Shown one piece after another: positions 1 to 9,545 of a stretch of DNA of 33,245 nucleotides (positions within the stretch are counted from its first letter, which is position 1; each line of letters begins with the position of its first letter). The notes under the pieces are model-generated. The model saw only the letters and a list, made by a program, of their open reading frames with translations, made no database searches and had not been told where the DNA came from. The DNA is from a virus: IMG/VR virus record IMGVR_UViG_3300048536_000027, positions 1 to 33,245 of that record; one strand, written 5' to 3'. A program made the position numbers and the translations under genes.

Positions 1-850
1 TCGGCTTGTCTGCTGGCGTACCCATAAGAACTGTATTGCCAATGCCGCTGTTCATTGATGTGCGAAAGTTTTCAACTGTGCCTTGTGATGTTTTGCTCTC
101 TTTGATCGGCTTTTCTTTATTAAAGCGCTTTAGAGCGTGATTGTTAATTCGACGCTCATAATCAATTTCTTGTTCACCTTTGCGTTTCTTAAACTTGCCG
201 TGAAACATTTCGTGCAGCAAAAAGAAGTCTTGCAGATCTTTGTCTGTTTTGAATAAATCTGCGTGCTTCAAACGAAACTCAGCGTGCATTATGCCTATTT
301 CAGCCTGTCGCTTAGCTGGGCCATCTGCCATTTCAGCAACAAGATCTTTGTTCTTTTTAATTAATGCCCTTGCTTCTTTGGCTGGCATTGCTTTCAAAGC
401 TGCAAATCTTTTAGAAATCTCTTCAAGATCTATATACACAACACCTTTTTCGTTATGCACATATTCATGAAAACCAAAAGGTATGCCGGAATCTTTGTCT
501 TTCCATCCAAGACGCTGACGCGCAGCAGCATACTCATCAGGATCGCTTACAATACGACTGACGTTAAACTCGTCACCATATCTAAATACAATAGTGTCAT
601 AGCCTAGATCGACATAGTTAGCCTGAGTCTGACGTCCTGTCGTCCACTCGCGTGTGTTAGGCAAGTACAAGCCACCGTCAGTCTTATCCCACGGCGCATT
701 AGCAATCTCAGCAGCTTCCTGTTTGCCAATATTGTACCTAGCCAAGTAAGCAATCTCTTGCTCAGTAGCCTCACCACGAGTCAACTTAATTGAGTAATCA
801 ATAAGCGTATGTCCACGAGCAATAGCATCCAGCTTCTTGAACATTGCGGT
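1..850. repeat. Left copy of imperfect terminal repeat (pairs with 32393-33245)
   Basis: Positions 1-94 match 32393-32486 exactly and 747-850 match the last 104 bases of the window exactly. About 530-725 is nearly identical. Between these blocks (about 95-530 and 726-746) the copies differ heavily but keep the same reading frame, with a net length difference of 3 bases. This closes the map into a circle. The divergence means that it is not a simple duplicated contig end. Confidence 0.9.
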
Positions 851-3439
851 CATAGGCGCAACGCCATTAAGCATAAAGAATGTTGATCGCACATTTGACA
901 TCAATCCTTCATTCAAGGGATTGTTAATCATATTCTCGCTAAATCTTAGGTGAGCATCACCCTTTAGAATGTCGATAATCTCACCAGCAATGCGTCCTTC
1001 TTCTGCACTCATGCGGATGCGATTGTCAGACATTACACCAAACAAGCTCTTCCAAACTGTACCCATCTCATGTTCCATCATGATCTTGGCAAAGTCAGGA
1101 AGAGTGGCAAATCCAGCAGAACCAAGATAGTTCAGCATAGCTAGATCTTTAAGAACAATAGCAGCTTTGTAGTTTAGAGCATCTGGATTACGAATAACCT
1201 GACCCTGTACACGATCATTAAGATGCCGGATGTCACGCAATGTTCTATTAATACGCAGTCGTCCAACACCAGCAGCAAGCAAGTCGTCTTCTACTTCATC
1301 AAGCAGATCATCAATGCCTTTGCCAAACTTAGCTTGCATCTCATACATAGGCGCAACTTTTGCTGTGTATGCTTTCATAACAGCAACAGGATTGGTTTCT
1401 ATAAAGTCCAGCACAAGCTCGTTAGGAATATCAACGTCACGATGACGGAAGTGCTTTGAGCGTCCATAGCCATAGAAAGCGTTACCCTCTGCGGTAACAT
1501 CATCTAGGCCCAGGATTTTATCTATTGTTTCATCTGCTCGTTTACCGGCTGTATCAGGATCTGTACGCACCCTTTGATACTTGCCAGTCTTCTCATTAAG
1601 AACATACACATAAGGATTCTTCTGATACCACTCAGTCAAAATCCTGTGCAGATCTGCCCTGCGAGATTCAACCTCGCCCTTAAGCCAGTAGCGTGGGTGA
1701 AACTTCTCTGCAAAGTTACCAGTAGCAGGAAAGTCTTTCATCGCTTCGATCTGTAGATCAATGTCTTCTTTCTGATCTTTAAGGCGACCAAGCATACGCT
1801 GGTTGTGCGCAAGACGATCTTCGTCAGCCGCAGTTCTATTTAATTTTACTCTTAGATTGTCAACAATTGCCTGTCGTTTAGCAATGTCACCTTCAAGCAA
1901 AATAGACTTGTTCTTATAAAACGCTCTGTTGCCAATAAGGCCGGTCTGATTAAGGCGCTTTTCCCAGTTTTCATAAAAATCATCAAGCAACTTCATTGCG
2001 CGAGACTCACCATCTGTTGATGCTGCTTCACCGCGCATACGTTTTTTATTAACCTCTGTAATATATTGCTGGAACGACATGTTTTGAGGTTGGTCTTTAG
2101 ACTTTTGAAATACCTTTTCAGCAGCCTTGCCAATCAAATTGTTGCTGGCATCGTAATCAAGAAATGTTTGCTTGCCTTTGCCAAACTCAGCACCATAGAT
2201 ATTCCGCAGCCCATCGTAGACTTGCACCCACTCGCCATCACGCATAGCCGCCTTCTGATAAACAGATGGGCCAAGACGCAGCCCACCACGGTGCATGTTA
2301 AGCAAGATGCCACTGTCACCAGCAATGCCAAGAATGATCTTCTTAGCGTTATCGGTAATCCCGGTGTCTTGCAGCACTCGCTTCATAGGTGTGCTTACAA
2401 ACTTATAAAATATGCTGTCAGTCCACAGATTCTTTGGCAGTCCATAAGGATTGTCCATAGCATCAATGGCAGCTTGGTCAGCCTTACGCAGATCTGCCTC
2501 GCGCTGGAACATATTATATTCGTTCTTACGCGCATTGAGTTCTGCTTGAACATTGCTTGCAGACTCCTCAGCCTCGTCCAGAGCAGCCTTAGTTCTTGTC
2601 ATGTCATCTGGGGTAGTTGCACGATCAAATGCCGCTCTACGCTCATCTACGAGCCTTACAGCCTCATCTGCTGTTTCTTGTAACTGTTGAATAACTCGTG
2701 GAGCGGTGCCAGTAACGGCATCAAGTTCATAGTTTTCTACCTGAGACAAGGGACGCTCAGTAGTCGGTGACGGAAGATTCTTGTTCACATCAGGTTGCGC
2801 ACGAAGAACAGCAGCGTGTTCGCCTAGCGACTTTTCAGTAGCCTCAAATGCGGCAGCGCGACGAGACGCAGGAATAGATATTGCACTGCCAAGTAAACCG
2901 CCAATAACAAAAGCAGAGCCGACATTAATCGCAACTTCTGTTTTTGTGCCAACAGGATCAAAAGTTGCTCGACCAGCTTCTTGTAATGCAGTTAATCCAG
3001 CAACAGATCCACCTGTCCTTAAAAAAGAACGAGCCATACCCACGGTAGGCCCACCAAAAGGAAGTGCAACAAGATTGACAGGATCAGCAAGGCCAGCAAA
3101 AAAGTGCTGACCAAAAGTTGCTTTAGCCAGTACGTCGCGCCTTGCAAGGTTCTCATCAATAGCGCGTTTAAGATCAGCCATATGCTCGGCGTTCTTAGCA
3201 TCCATAAGGTCATCACGGTATGCCTCGTAGCCATCAATGTTATCTAAGGGACGGTAGTTGATGTCCTCTAGGCCGTCATATTTAATCCTATTGTTGATGG
3301 CTTCAATAATTGGATCGTAGGTATAGCCTACAGATGCTTCGACCACATCAAAAAATGCTGGGTCATCCGCAGCAAGCTGAGTCTGTACACCAGAATACAG
3401 AACGTCATTATGAGCAAACGGATCTAAAACAATCTTCAT
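1..3439 (-). CDS. gp16-like internal virion (ejection) protein, N-terminal 1146 codons (runs off left edge)
   Basis: One uninterrupted frame starts at an ATG (3439-3437) that overlaps the stop of the upstream gp15-like gene as ATGA, and it is still open at base 1. Joined in frame to the right end of the window it gives about 1356 residues, near the 1318 of T7 gp16. In T7, gp16 is ejected with the genome and forms part of the trans-envelope channel. Visible parts: an acidic N-terminus, a hydrophobic Gly/Ala-rich stretch around residues 115-190, a long charged alpha-helical middle (about 230-620), and a zincin-like HEMFH at residues 1076-1080. I see no lytic transglycosylase signature near the N-terminus, where T7 gp16 carries one. 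The role is inferred from size and position after gp14- and gp15-like genes; the sequence itself is not obviously T7-like. Confidence 0.75.
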   Translation of the reverse strand, partial: MKIVLDPFAHNDVLYSGVQTQLAADDPAFFDVVEASVGYTYDPIIEAINNRIKYDGLEDINYRPLDNIDGYEAYRDDLMDAKNAEHMADLKRAIDENLARRDVLAKATFGQHFFAGLADPVNLVALPFGGPTVGMARSFLRTGGSVAGLTALQEAGRATFDPVGTKTEVAINVGSAFVIGGLLGSAISIPASRRAAAFEATEKSLGEHAAVLRAQPDVNKNLPSPTTERPLSQVENYELDAVTGTAPRVIQQLQETADEAVRLVDERRAAFDRATTPDDMTRTKAALDEAEESASNVQAELNARKNEYNMFQREADLRKADQAAIDAMDNPYGLPKNLWTDSIFYKFVSTPMKRVLQDTGITDNAKKIILGIAGDSGILLNMHRGGLRLGPSVYQKAAMRDGEWVQVYDGLRNIYGAEFGKGKQTFLDYDASNNLIGKAAEKVFQKSKDQPQNMSFQQYITEVNKKRMRGEAASTDGESRAMKLLDDFYENWEKRLNQTGLIGNRAFYKNKSILLEGDIAKRQAIVDNLRVKLNRTAADEDRLAHNQRMLGRLKDQKEDIDLQIEAMKDFPATGNFAEKFHPRYWLKGEVESRRADLHRILTEWYQKNPYVYVLNEKTGKYQRVRTDPDTAGKRADETIDKILGLDDVTAEGNAFYGYGRSKHFRHRDVDIPNELVLDFIETNPVAVMKAYTAKVAPMYEMQAKFGKGIDDLLDEVEDDLLAAGVGRLRINRTLRDIRHLNDRVQGQVIRNPDALNYKAAIVLKDLAMLNYLGSAGFATLPDFAKIMMEHEMGTVWKSLFGVMSDNRIRMSAEEGRIAGEIIDILKGDAHLRFSENMINNPLNEGLMSNVRSTFFMLNGVAPMTAMFKKLDAIARGHTLIDYSIKLTRGEATEQEIAYLARYNIGKQEAAEIANAPWDKTDGGLYLPNTREWTTGRQTQANYVDLGYDTIVFRYGDEFNVSRIVSDPDEYAAARQRLGWKDKDSGIPFGFHEYVHNEKGVVYIDLEEISKRFAALKAMPAKEARALIKKNKDLVAEMADGPAKRQAEIGIMHAEFRLKHADLFKTDKDLQDFFLLHEMFHGKFKKRKGEQEIDYERRINNHALKRFNKEKPIKESKTSQGTVENFRTSMNSGIGNTVLMGTPADKP

Positions 3440-6192
3440 GGATAAACATATCCTGTCTGTGCCACACCCAACTCTGCATAAATTTCTGACATGCGTATAG
3501 TCACCATTTCTGCAAAGACATTGCCATCTGCATCTTTTCTATAAACAAAGGCAGGGGTCATTTGACCAGTGCGATCATTTATCTTGTACATCTGGTAAAC
3601 TGTATCAACGTTCTCTTCGCCACCAACAGGAGCCAAAGGCTGTGGCACCAAATAAGTTCTTATACTGCCATCAGCACCAACAGGAATCGACTCAGATGGA
3701 TCCATCTCTCCGGCGGCAATAGCTTCCATCTCATCCATGCGCCGTTCGTAAGGAGACTTGTAGCCCGGTGGCAATGGGCGTCCACCAACTAACATGCTTT
3801 CACGCAAGCGATCATTGTCAACGCTGACGCCAAAGTAGTAATTGTTACGCGGGTCATCTTCTGCGCCACTTAACTGGACTTTCCTTTGAACAATAGTATT
3901 TAGTGCCGCAATGGCTTGTGGCGTTCTTTCATGAAAGGTTTTGGACAGAGCAAACTTAGACCTGTTTATGTTGCCAAAAACCGGATCAAGAATAATGCCA
4001 TTAGTCTCTGGATAATGCTGATCGACATAGCGCATTACCATGTTCTTAACACCATCAGAGTCATTGTTTGACAATATTGCCCACTTAACAAGCGGCTCAA
4101 TCTCACCAGCAATATTCGGGTTCGGTATGTCACTGGTAAAGCCAAAGGTTTCTGTAACAGAATACTCTGCCGTTAGATCGTTTAGAGTCTTGCCATCACC
4201 AAACAGGCTGCGCAGCTTGTCATCAAACACCTTTTGATTCTCTGGAACCCCATCCGGCCACGCATTACGCAAAGTAGCAAGAATGCTGGGAAAGTTATCA
4301 ATGCCCTCAAAGCTAGCAACAGCAAGCGCACCCTCAAGCAACCCGATTTCCTCTGCACTAAGGTGATCTTGCCAAAGGTTCCTTGGAGTTCCAAAGGCAC
4401 TAGGCATTTGACGACCCTGTGCATAATACTGAGCCAGCTTTACAAGATCCTCTGGTCGGTTATCAAACCTACCTTTCAAAGAGCCTTTCAAAGCATTAAT
4501 AAGTGGCCCCGGCAATGCACCATTAGCTTGAGTCATTAGCTTAGTTAGCCACTCTGAACGAGACTCAAAGCCTTCATTAAGGTACCAATTAGGCATTGAG
4601 CCTTTTGGCCTTACAAGTTGGTCTGCAACTCTTTTGACACTAGCTGTTGAATTATCTGCAAAGCCAGTAGACATTGCGGCTGCTGTATCTAGATCAGCTT
4701 GAGACGCTCTTGTTGCAGCTTCATCAGAAGCTAGGCGTCTGGCATCAGATACAAGACCATTTAACTTATTTTGCACATTAACGCCGCGAGACAACTCAAT
4801 AAAATTGTCTGCAAGTGTTAGCATTTCACCTTCTGGTTTGTCTTGAGCCTTACCATTGCTCATAACATAGTTTGCAAACTTAGACAGATCAGATGCGTTT
4901 GCCGCTGTTCCATTCGCCTTGTTTACAATCTGATCCAGCATGAAATTACGTACATAATCAATGTTGCCATTTACTGCATTTATAGCACCTTCGTCTTCTA
5001 TACCCTTAATTGATGCAATAGCTGCTTTTGAATACTCGTTAAACAGCTTGCCAGCATTGGCAAAGTCATTGTTATTAAGAGCATCAGTAATGCTAGAAAC
5101 AACCCTCTCACGCTTTGGCATGAGTTCAAATCTGTTTTCAAGCTGGGCATTACGCCGCTTTTCATCTTCTTCTGACTCTTCTTCTGATTTTTCTGCTGCT
5201 GCAATAGTTGCTTCAATAGATTTGTCTGAGCCATATTGCTTGATGTCTTGCATTACTGTATCGACGTTATCATTGAATGTTGGAGACATTAAAATCTCTG
5301 ACACATCCATTTTTATTTCATCAGGCAAAGTTTCTAATCCAGCACCACGCGCACGAATAACACGCACAACCTGATTTACAGTTGCGTAATCCATGTCGCT
5401 GGACAGTTCGATCTTGTTAATAATTCGATTGCCAATAGCAACATCTGTTGCGCGATCAAAGTTAGCTTTAGCTGTTTCTACTTGAGCCGGTGTAATTAGA
5501 TCTGGGAAAAGTTTTTGAGCCTTTTCAAACTCCATTATAGCAATGTCGCGTAGTATCTCAGCATCTTCTGCTGCCGGAGATCCCGGTGCATAAGTAGGCA
5601 GTGAAATCATGTCTGTATAATCTGAGACTTGTTGGTCAATATATACAGCCGCGTCTGATGCTAAAGAGCGTCTTTCAATTCTATTTCTGTTTTGCTGTAA
5701 GCTAAGTTTATTAGAAGACAGAAGGGCTGCACCAAAGTTCTTAAAAGCTGTAGAAAATTTTGGCGAAGCATTAGCTGCTGTTTCTTCAATAAACTCACTA
5801 AACTGGCTATCAAATTTAGCAACTCCATCAGGGTCAAACTCAAACTCAACAGCAAGTTCAGCAGCTTTTGTTTTGAAGTCTTGTTCAGTCTGGCTTACAT
5901 ATCGTCTTTCAATGAGTTCTTCATACGAGTCAGCAGCAGCGCGTCCGAGATCAACAGGGACAGTAAGCGCTTCAATCCTGCCAGTCTTAGGATCAATAGC
6001 ACGAAGATCAGCGGTTTCTGCCAGCTCTTGCCCGCGATCACGAGCTTGTTTTTTTAACTCATCAAATGATGTTTCGATCATTGCGTTAGCAAGACCGCCA
6101 ACACTACGAGCAACCTCAGCAGCGCCAGTGTTAGCGCGTACTACACCAATGCTTTGCGGAAGAAACTGACGCCTTTGTTTAATTACAGCCAT
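3436..6192 (-). CDS. gp15-like internal virion (ejection) protein, 918 aa
   Basis: A 918-residue, mostly alpha-helical protein rich in Ala, Glu, Asp and Asn. It sits exactly where T7 gp15 (747 aa) sits, between a short gp14-like gene and a giant gp16-like gene. T7 gp15 forms part of the tube that crosses the host envelope during genome ejection. There is no signal peptide. A highly charged tract near residues 335-350 (Glu/Lys/Arg-rich) looks like coiled coil. The ATG at 6192 shares one base with the upstream stop (TAATG), and the stop overlaps the next ATG (ATGA), so the three ejection proteins are probably translated in a coupled way. Assignment is by position, size and composition, not by a diagnostic motif. 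Confidence 0.7.
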   Translation of the reverse strand: MAVIKQRRQFLPQSIGVVRANTGAAEVARSVGGLANAMIETSFDELKKQARDRGQELAETADLRAIDPKTGRIEALTVPVDLGRAAADSYEELIERRYVSQTEQDFKTKAAELAVEFEFDPDGVAKFDSQFSEFIEETAANASPKFSTAFKNFGAALLSSNKLSLQQNRNRIERRSLASDAAVYIDQQVSDYTDMISLPTYAPGSPAAEDAEILRDIAIMEFEKAQKLFPDLITPAQVETAKANFDRATDVAIGNRIINKIELSSDMDYATVNQVVRVIRARGAGLETLPDEIKMDVSEILMSPTFNDNVDTVMQDIKQYGSDKSIEATIAAAEKSEEESEEDEKRRNAQLENRFELMPKRERVVSSITDALNNNDFANAGKLFNEYSKAAIASIKGIEDEGAINAVNGNIDYVRNFMLDQIVNKANGTAANASDLSKFANYVMSNGKAQDKPEGEMLTLADNFIELSRGVNVQNKLNGLVSDARRLASDEAATRASQADLDTAAAMSTGFADNSTASVKRVADQLVRPKGSMPNWYLNEGFESRSEWLTKLMTQANGALPGPLINALKGSLKGRFDNRPEDLVKLAQYYAQGRQMPSAFGTPRNLWQDHLSAEEIGLLEGALAVASFEGIDNFPSILATLRNAWPDGVPENQKVFDDKLRSLFGDGKTLNDLTAEYSVTETFGFTSDIPNPNIAGEIEPLVKWAILSNNDSDGVKNMVMRYVDQHYPETNGIILDPVFGNINRSKFALSKTFHERTPQAIAALNTIVQRKVQLSGAEDDPRNNYYFGVSVDNDRLRESMLVGGRPLPPGYKSPYERRMDEMEAIAAGEMDPSESIPVGADGSIRTYLVPQPLAPVGGEENVDTVYQMYKINDRTGQMTPAFVYRKDADGNVFAEMVTIRMSEIYAELGVAQTGYVYP

Positions 6193-6653
6193 TATGTCTC
6201 ATCCGTTTTGTAAACATGATACCGATACAGACCAGTAGTGACTGCACTGCCAGCATTAAAGTAAGACTCAACAATAGCATTGCGTCCTCGCTCACCTTCC
6301 ATAGCAGCCATACGCCTAGTCTGTGAGGCTTCAATCAAAGCGCCAGACTCAAGAGCCTCTGCATCTTGATAGGCAATCTCTTTCTGTCTGTCCATGAATG
6401 CCTTCATAGATCTATCGCCGGGATCTCTGCCAATAAATGCAGCAAAGGCACGGTTCGATGCTTGGGCAGAATCAAAGTCGCGCAAGCGAAGATTAGCTTT
6501 TTCCGCAGCCTCAACCTTTTGCATCTTGGCCTTAAACTCAAGCTGCTTTCTATTAAACTCAGCCTCAGACCTTTTAGCCCTTCCAGATTGGATAGACGAA
6601 AAAATACTAAGGGTAGTTCCTATAGTTTGTATTGCCATAAATGGTATTGCCAT
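6192..6653 (-). CDS. gp14-like internal virion protein, 153 aa
   Basis: A short protein with a hydrophobic N-terminus (about residues 1-20, MAIPFMAIQTIG...) followed by a long Ala/Glu/Arg/Gln-rich helical region. This is the usual build of T7 gp14-type ejection proteins (T7 gp14 is 196 aa), which insert in the outer membrane at the start of DNA ejection. It lies between the gp12-like nozzle gene and the gp15-like gene, as in T7-type virion modules. Start and stop both share a base with the neighbouring genes (TAATG at each junction). The function is inferred from location and architecture. Confidence 0.65.
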   Translation of the reverse strand: MAIPFMAIQTIGTTLSIFSSIQSGRAKRSEAEFNRKQLEFKAKMQKVEAAEKANLRLRDFDSAQASNRAFAAFIGRDPGDRSMKAFMDRQKEIAYQDAEALESGALIEASQTRRMAAMEGERGRNAIVESYFNAGSAVTTGLYRYHVYKTDET

Positions 6654-8917
6654 TAGAACGATACCTCCGCAACAATGCCATTCACTTGCAGTGACACTGG
6701 CGCAGTTTGTGTAATTTTAACTGTTGGATCTTTACTATACCCAAGCAAACGAAACTCTTTCTTGCCAGTAACAGGCACACGCGCCTGACTAAAGTCATCA
6801 GTGACAGTGCGAATGACAAGCCTCTTCTCATTCACTGATACAGACAAAGTATTCAACAAATCAACCACAACCCTGTTTACAGAGCGAGGCTCACCTGTAA
6901 GTGGACCGCCACCAATCTGTGCATCAATAGGCAGCGTCTCAGCCTCAACATTAAAACCAAAGCCAATCTCTGCTGCTGTTATTTCTTGCACAGCAGACAC
7001 ATCTACATTGCCACTAGCTACTGTAAACTCACCCAAGTAATCATTGCCGCTAACAACCTTGACCTTTGCACCATTTGCAAAGTGGCTAGAGACATCGAAC
7101 ACACCAGCAGAGCCGGTAAAGTCATTGGAGAAGTCCATGTTCAATGAAGAATCAAACTCCATTAGAACATGCTTAGATGTGCCAGCGCCTGTGTCATAGG
7201 TGCCAATACAGAACACACGATCATCTACTGTGCATACAGAATGGAACTTGCCTGTTGTAGTCCACTGTGTCCACCCAGCGCGTTGCTCTGCCCTGTTCGA
7301 TGTAAACACAGCAAGCGTACCATCATTGTTCAGAACAAAGGCATACGACTCTGGGCGGTTAATAGCACCACGCAAAATAGACATTTGCACCGGACCAGTA
7401 ATCAAATGCGGTGACAGCACAGAGATGCCAGTAGATACATACGCTGCTTCTGAGTCAGAATAGATATACTCTCTGACAACAGAGCCGGTCTTCTGCACAT
7501 AGATCGTGGCACCATCAAACGAGTCAGGACGCACAAAGTTTGCACCGTAAGATGTTTGTCTGCGCACCTGTGCATTGGTTGGTGTGATTGGCTTTTCAGT
7601 AAATGACGGCACATACATTTCCGATGTGCTGGTAAAGATCTGCAAGTCACGATTAGACACCAGATGGCGTATAGTATTGATCTCACCAATAGAAGCCGTC
7701 AGGTCAAGCGCATCATCATCTTCCGCATCACCAACATCAAAGTTAAAGTAATCAGCAGACTTGCTTGCCCATATACCATCAGGCTGGGCTATTGTGCCGC
7801 CCAACCATAGTCTGTTCTCGTGGAAGGTAACTGCACCGGGATAGCCGCGCAGTTCACTGTATGATTGCTCACCCCACTCTGTAGCCGCAGCATGTGTGAC
7901 AATCTTTGGAGAGCCACCACCTATTGTAGAATCATTAGAAGAAGCGCCAGCAACAACAACAAACTCATTCTCGTTAATAACCTCAGTTACTGTACGAGTG
8001 CCATTTATGTTGTTTGCTGATATGCCGCCAACTGCACCAGCAGCAGATATTGTTATTGAATCATTTACAGCCAAGCCATGATTAACAAAAGTTATGTGTA
8101 TGCTTGTGCTGCCATCTGTTGTTTCAATGGCGTCTCTATCAAGATGCACAAGCAACTCGTCCTGCACATTGCCTGTTGCCTGTGTTGCAGATTGAACAGA
8201 TGTGATTGTTATCTCGTTGTTGTGGTAGCGCAAGACTGACCCGACATGCTTTGAGTTAGGATAGTTACCACCTGATTGACTGCCGGTTATGTCAAAGTAG
8301 TTAGCACTTGTTGTGACTGTAATGCTATTCCCACTAGAAGCAGAGGGATCAAGAGTCATGCCTATTGGCTGAAAAGAATAGTATGGCTGATTTATTCTAA
8401 AACCATCTGCACTTTGATTGAATGTCATCAACTCAAGCTGGAATGTTGTAAGGCTAGTGCGCACTAACTTGCGCACCATAAATGTTTGATGCGCAATAAA
8501 CATAACATCGCCAGCTTGTGCGTATGTTAGTTCTGGCAGCTTGGCATTGGTAAAAGGAATAGCATTACTATCAACATCTTGAGTAAGCGTTTGAATCAAA
8601 GAAACAGCGCCAGTAGTAGGATTGATCTGGAATATGCGGATCTTTGCGCTTTCAAGACTAATGATGTAACGCTCATCATCAGAGAATATGAATGGCACCA
8701 GCCTGAGTTGCTGGGTAGCGGAGGAGTCTACCGTAGTGTCAAACTCATATAAGCGCTTGGTGCCAAACCGTTTGAGCAAACCACCTTCGTTACGCAGAAA
8801 GAAGTTTTCAATCTTCTTTGCTGAGTTGTTGTAAAGCGGAGTGTCAGTTCTGGAAACAAGAGAAGGGCTGATCTCACCATACTGAAAGTTACTTATCGGT
8901 ACGCGGACTCTTTGCAT
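6653..8917 (-). CDS. Tail tubular protein B / gp12-like nozzle protein, 754 aa
   Basis: A large beta-rich protein of 754 residues; T7 gp12 has 794. The N-terminus (NFQYGEISPSLVSRTD, then an Asn-rich part and a GGLLKRFGTK segment near residue 50) follows the pattern of podovirus nozzle proteins, which form the distal tube to which fibres attach. It lies directly after the gp11-like adaptor gene with a TAATG overlap and before the gp14-like gene, so order, size and N-terminal pattern agree. No transmembrane segments or enzymatic motifs are visible. Confidence 0.85.
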   Translation of the reverse strand: MQRVRVPISNFQYGEISPSLVSRTDTPLYNNSAKKIENFFLRNEGGLLKRFGTKRLYEFDTTVDSSATQQLRLVPFIFSDDERYIISLESAKIRIFQINPTTGAVSLIQTLTQDVDSNAIPFTNAKLPELTYAQAGDVMFIAHQTFMVRKLVRTSLTTFQLELMTFNQSADGFRINQPYYSFQPIGMTLDPSASSGNSITVTTSANYFDITGSQSGGNYPNSKHVGSVLRYHNNEITITSVQSATQATGNVQDELLVHLDRDAIETTDGSTSIHITFVNHGLAVNDSITISAAGAVGGISANNINGTRTVTEVINENEFVVVAGASSNDSTIGGGSPKIVTHAAATEWGEQSYSELRGYPGAVTFHENRLWLGGTIAQPDGIWASKSADYFNFDVGDAEDDDALDLTASIGEINTIRHLVSNRDLQIFTSTSEMYVPSFTEKPITPTNAQVRRQTSYGANFVRPDSFDGATIYVQKTGSVVREYIYSDSEAAYVSTGISVLSPHLITGPVQMSILRGAINRPESYAFVLNNDGTLAVFTSNRAEQRAGWTQWTTTGKFHSVCTVDDRVFCIGTYDTGAGTSKHVLMEFDSSLNMDFSNDFTGSAGVFDVSSHFANGAKVKVVSGNDYLGEFTVASGNVDVSAVQEITAAEIGFGFNVEAETLPIDAQIGGGPLTGEPRSVNRVVVDLLNTLSVSVNEKRLVIRTVTDDFSQARVPVTGKKEFRLLGYSKDPTVKITQTAPVSLQVNGIVAEVSF

Positions 8918-9510
8918 TAACTTCGCCTGTCAGTAATAAACCTCGACGTTACCAGCTTGCGCGTGGTCTGCTGCTGTGCATCCAAACTACGAGCCTTTGC
9001 CATCGCTTTTGTTGAAGCGTCTTGCATTAAAGCCGCAAGACTTGGATCTCTTGCAATAGATGTGGCGAACAATGTTGCCAGCCCATACTCAACAGCAATC
9101 GTAAAGTACGAGGGCCAATCTTGTTCGTTTGCCCTGTATGTGTAATCTGCAATCAAAACATCATTTGTTGATGTGTTGCCATAAATCTTATCACCGTAAA
9201 TCTGATACTCAATCGGGTTGTCATTTACGGTAATAGCATGAATCATTAACGTGCCATCTGGCTGCTGATAAGCATTATCATATCTACCAGTTGGAGCATC
9301 AGTCAGTCTGTTTAGCACATCCTGATTAGTAGAAAACCGCCAACGTGCGTTTACTAGAGATGCTCTTGCCACATCCTCATACATGTTCACAGAGACAAGA
9401 GCCTCTGTGGTGCCGTCGTCAAATGACGTAATTGGTTCTGCGCCAATAAGGATCAATGCCCTTGCACAGATATCAACTGCTGAGTTTGCTGCGGTGCTGC
9501 TAACTGCCAT
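8917..9510 (-). CDS. Tail tubular protein A / gp11-like adaptor, 197 aa
   Basis: The 197 residues match the size of T7 gp11 (196), the gatekeeper ring between portal and nozzle. The N-terminal pattern (AVDICARALILIGAEPITSF, then a Glu-Ala-rich helix and a SLVNARWRFST segment) is characteristic of the podovirus tail tube A family. The C-terminal half is helical and Ala-rich. No Shine-Dalgarno sequence is obvious upstream of the ATG at 9510; a G/C hairpin (9518-9539) occupies that place and may limit translation or transcription relative to the capsid gene. The gene overlaps the gp12-like gene as TAATG. Confidence 0.88.
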   Translation of the reverse strand: MAVSSTAANSAVDICARALILIGAEPITSFDDGTTEALVSVNMYEDVARASLVNARWRFSTNQDVLNRLTDAPTGRYDNAYQQPDGTLMIHAITVNDNPIEYQIYGDKIYGNTSTNDVLIADYTYRANEQDWPSYFTIAVEYGLATLFATSIARDPSLAALMQDASTKAMAKARSLDAQQQTTRKLVTSRFITDRRS

Positions 9511-9517
9511 GAGTAGT

Positions 9518-9539
9518 GAGGGGGGCTTTCACCCCCCTC
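9518..9539 (-). promoter_or_regulatory. G/C-rich hairpin between decoration-like and gp11-like genes
   Basis: On the minus strand GAGGGGGG pairs with CCCCCCTC around a 6-base loop. It lies 6 bases after the decoration-like stop and 7 bases before the gp11 start. There is no U-run after the stem on the minus strand, so it is a poor intrinsic terminator in the reading direction. It may protect the capsid mRNA 3' end or mask the start site. On the plus strand a short T-run follows. Confidence 0.55.
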
Positions 9540-9545
9540 TCCTTT

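Noticed and set aside
2066-2683. A 205-codon open frame on the plus strand
   Set aside because: It lies entirely opposite the gp16-like gene, reads as Leu/Ser/Cys/His-rich without domain features, and has no ribosome site.
4961-5374. A 137-codon plus-strand frame, Ser-rich
   Set aside because: Shadow of the gp15-like gene with no start signal and no ordered pattern.
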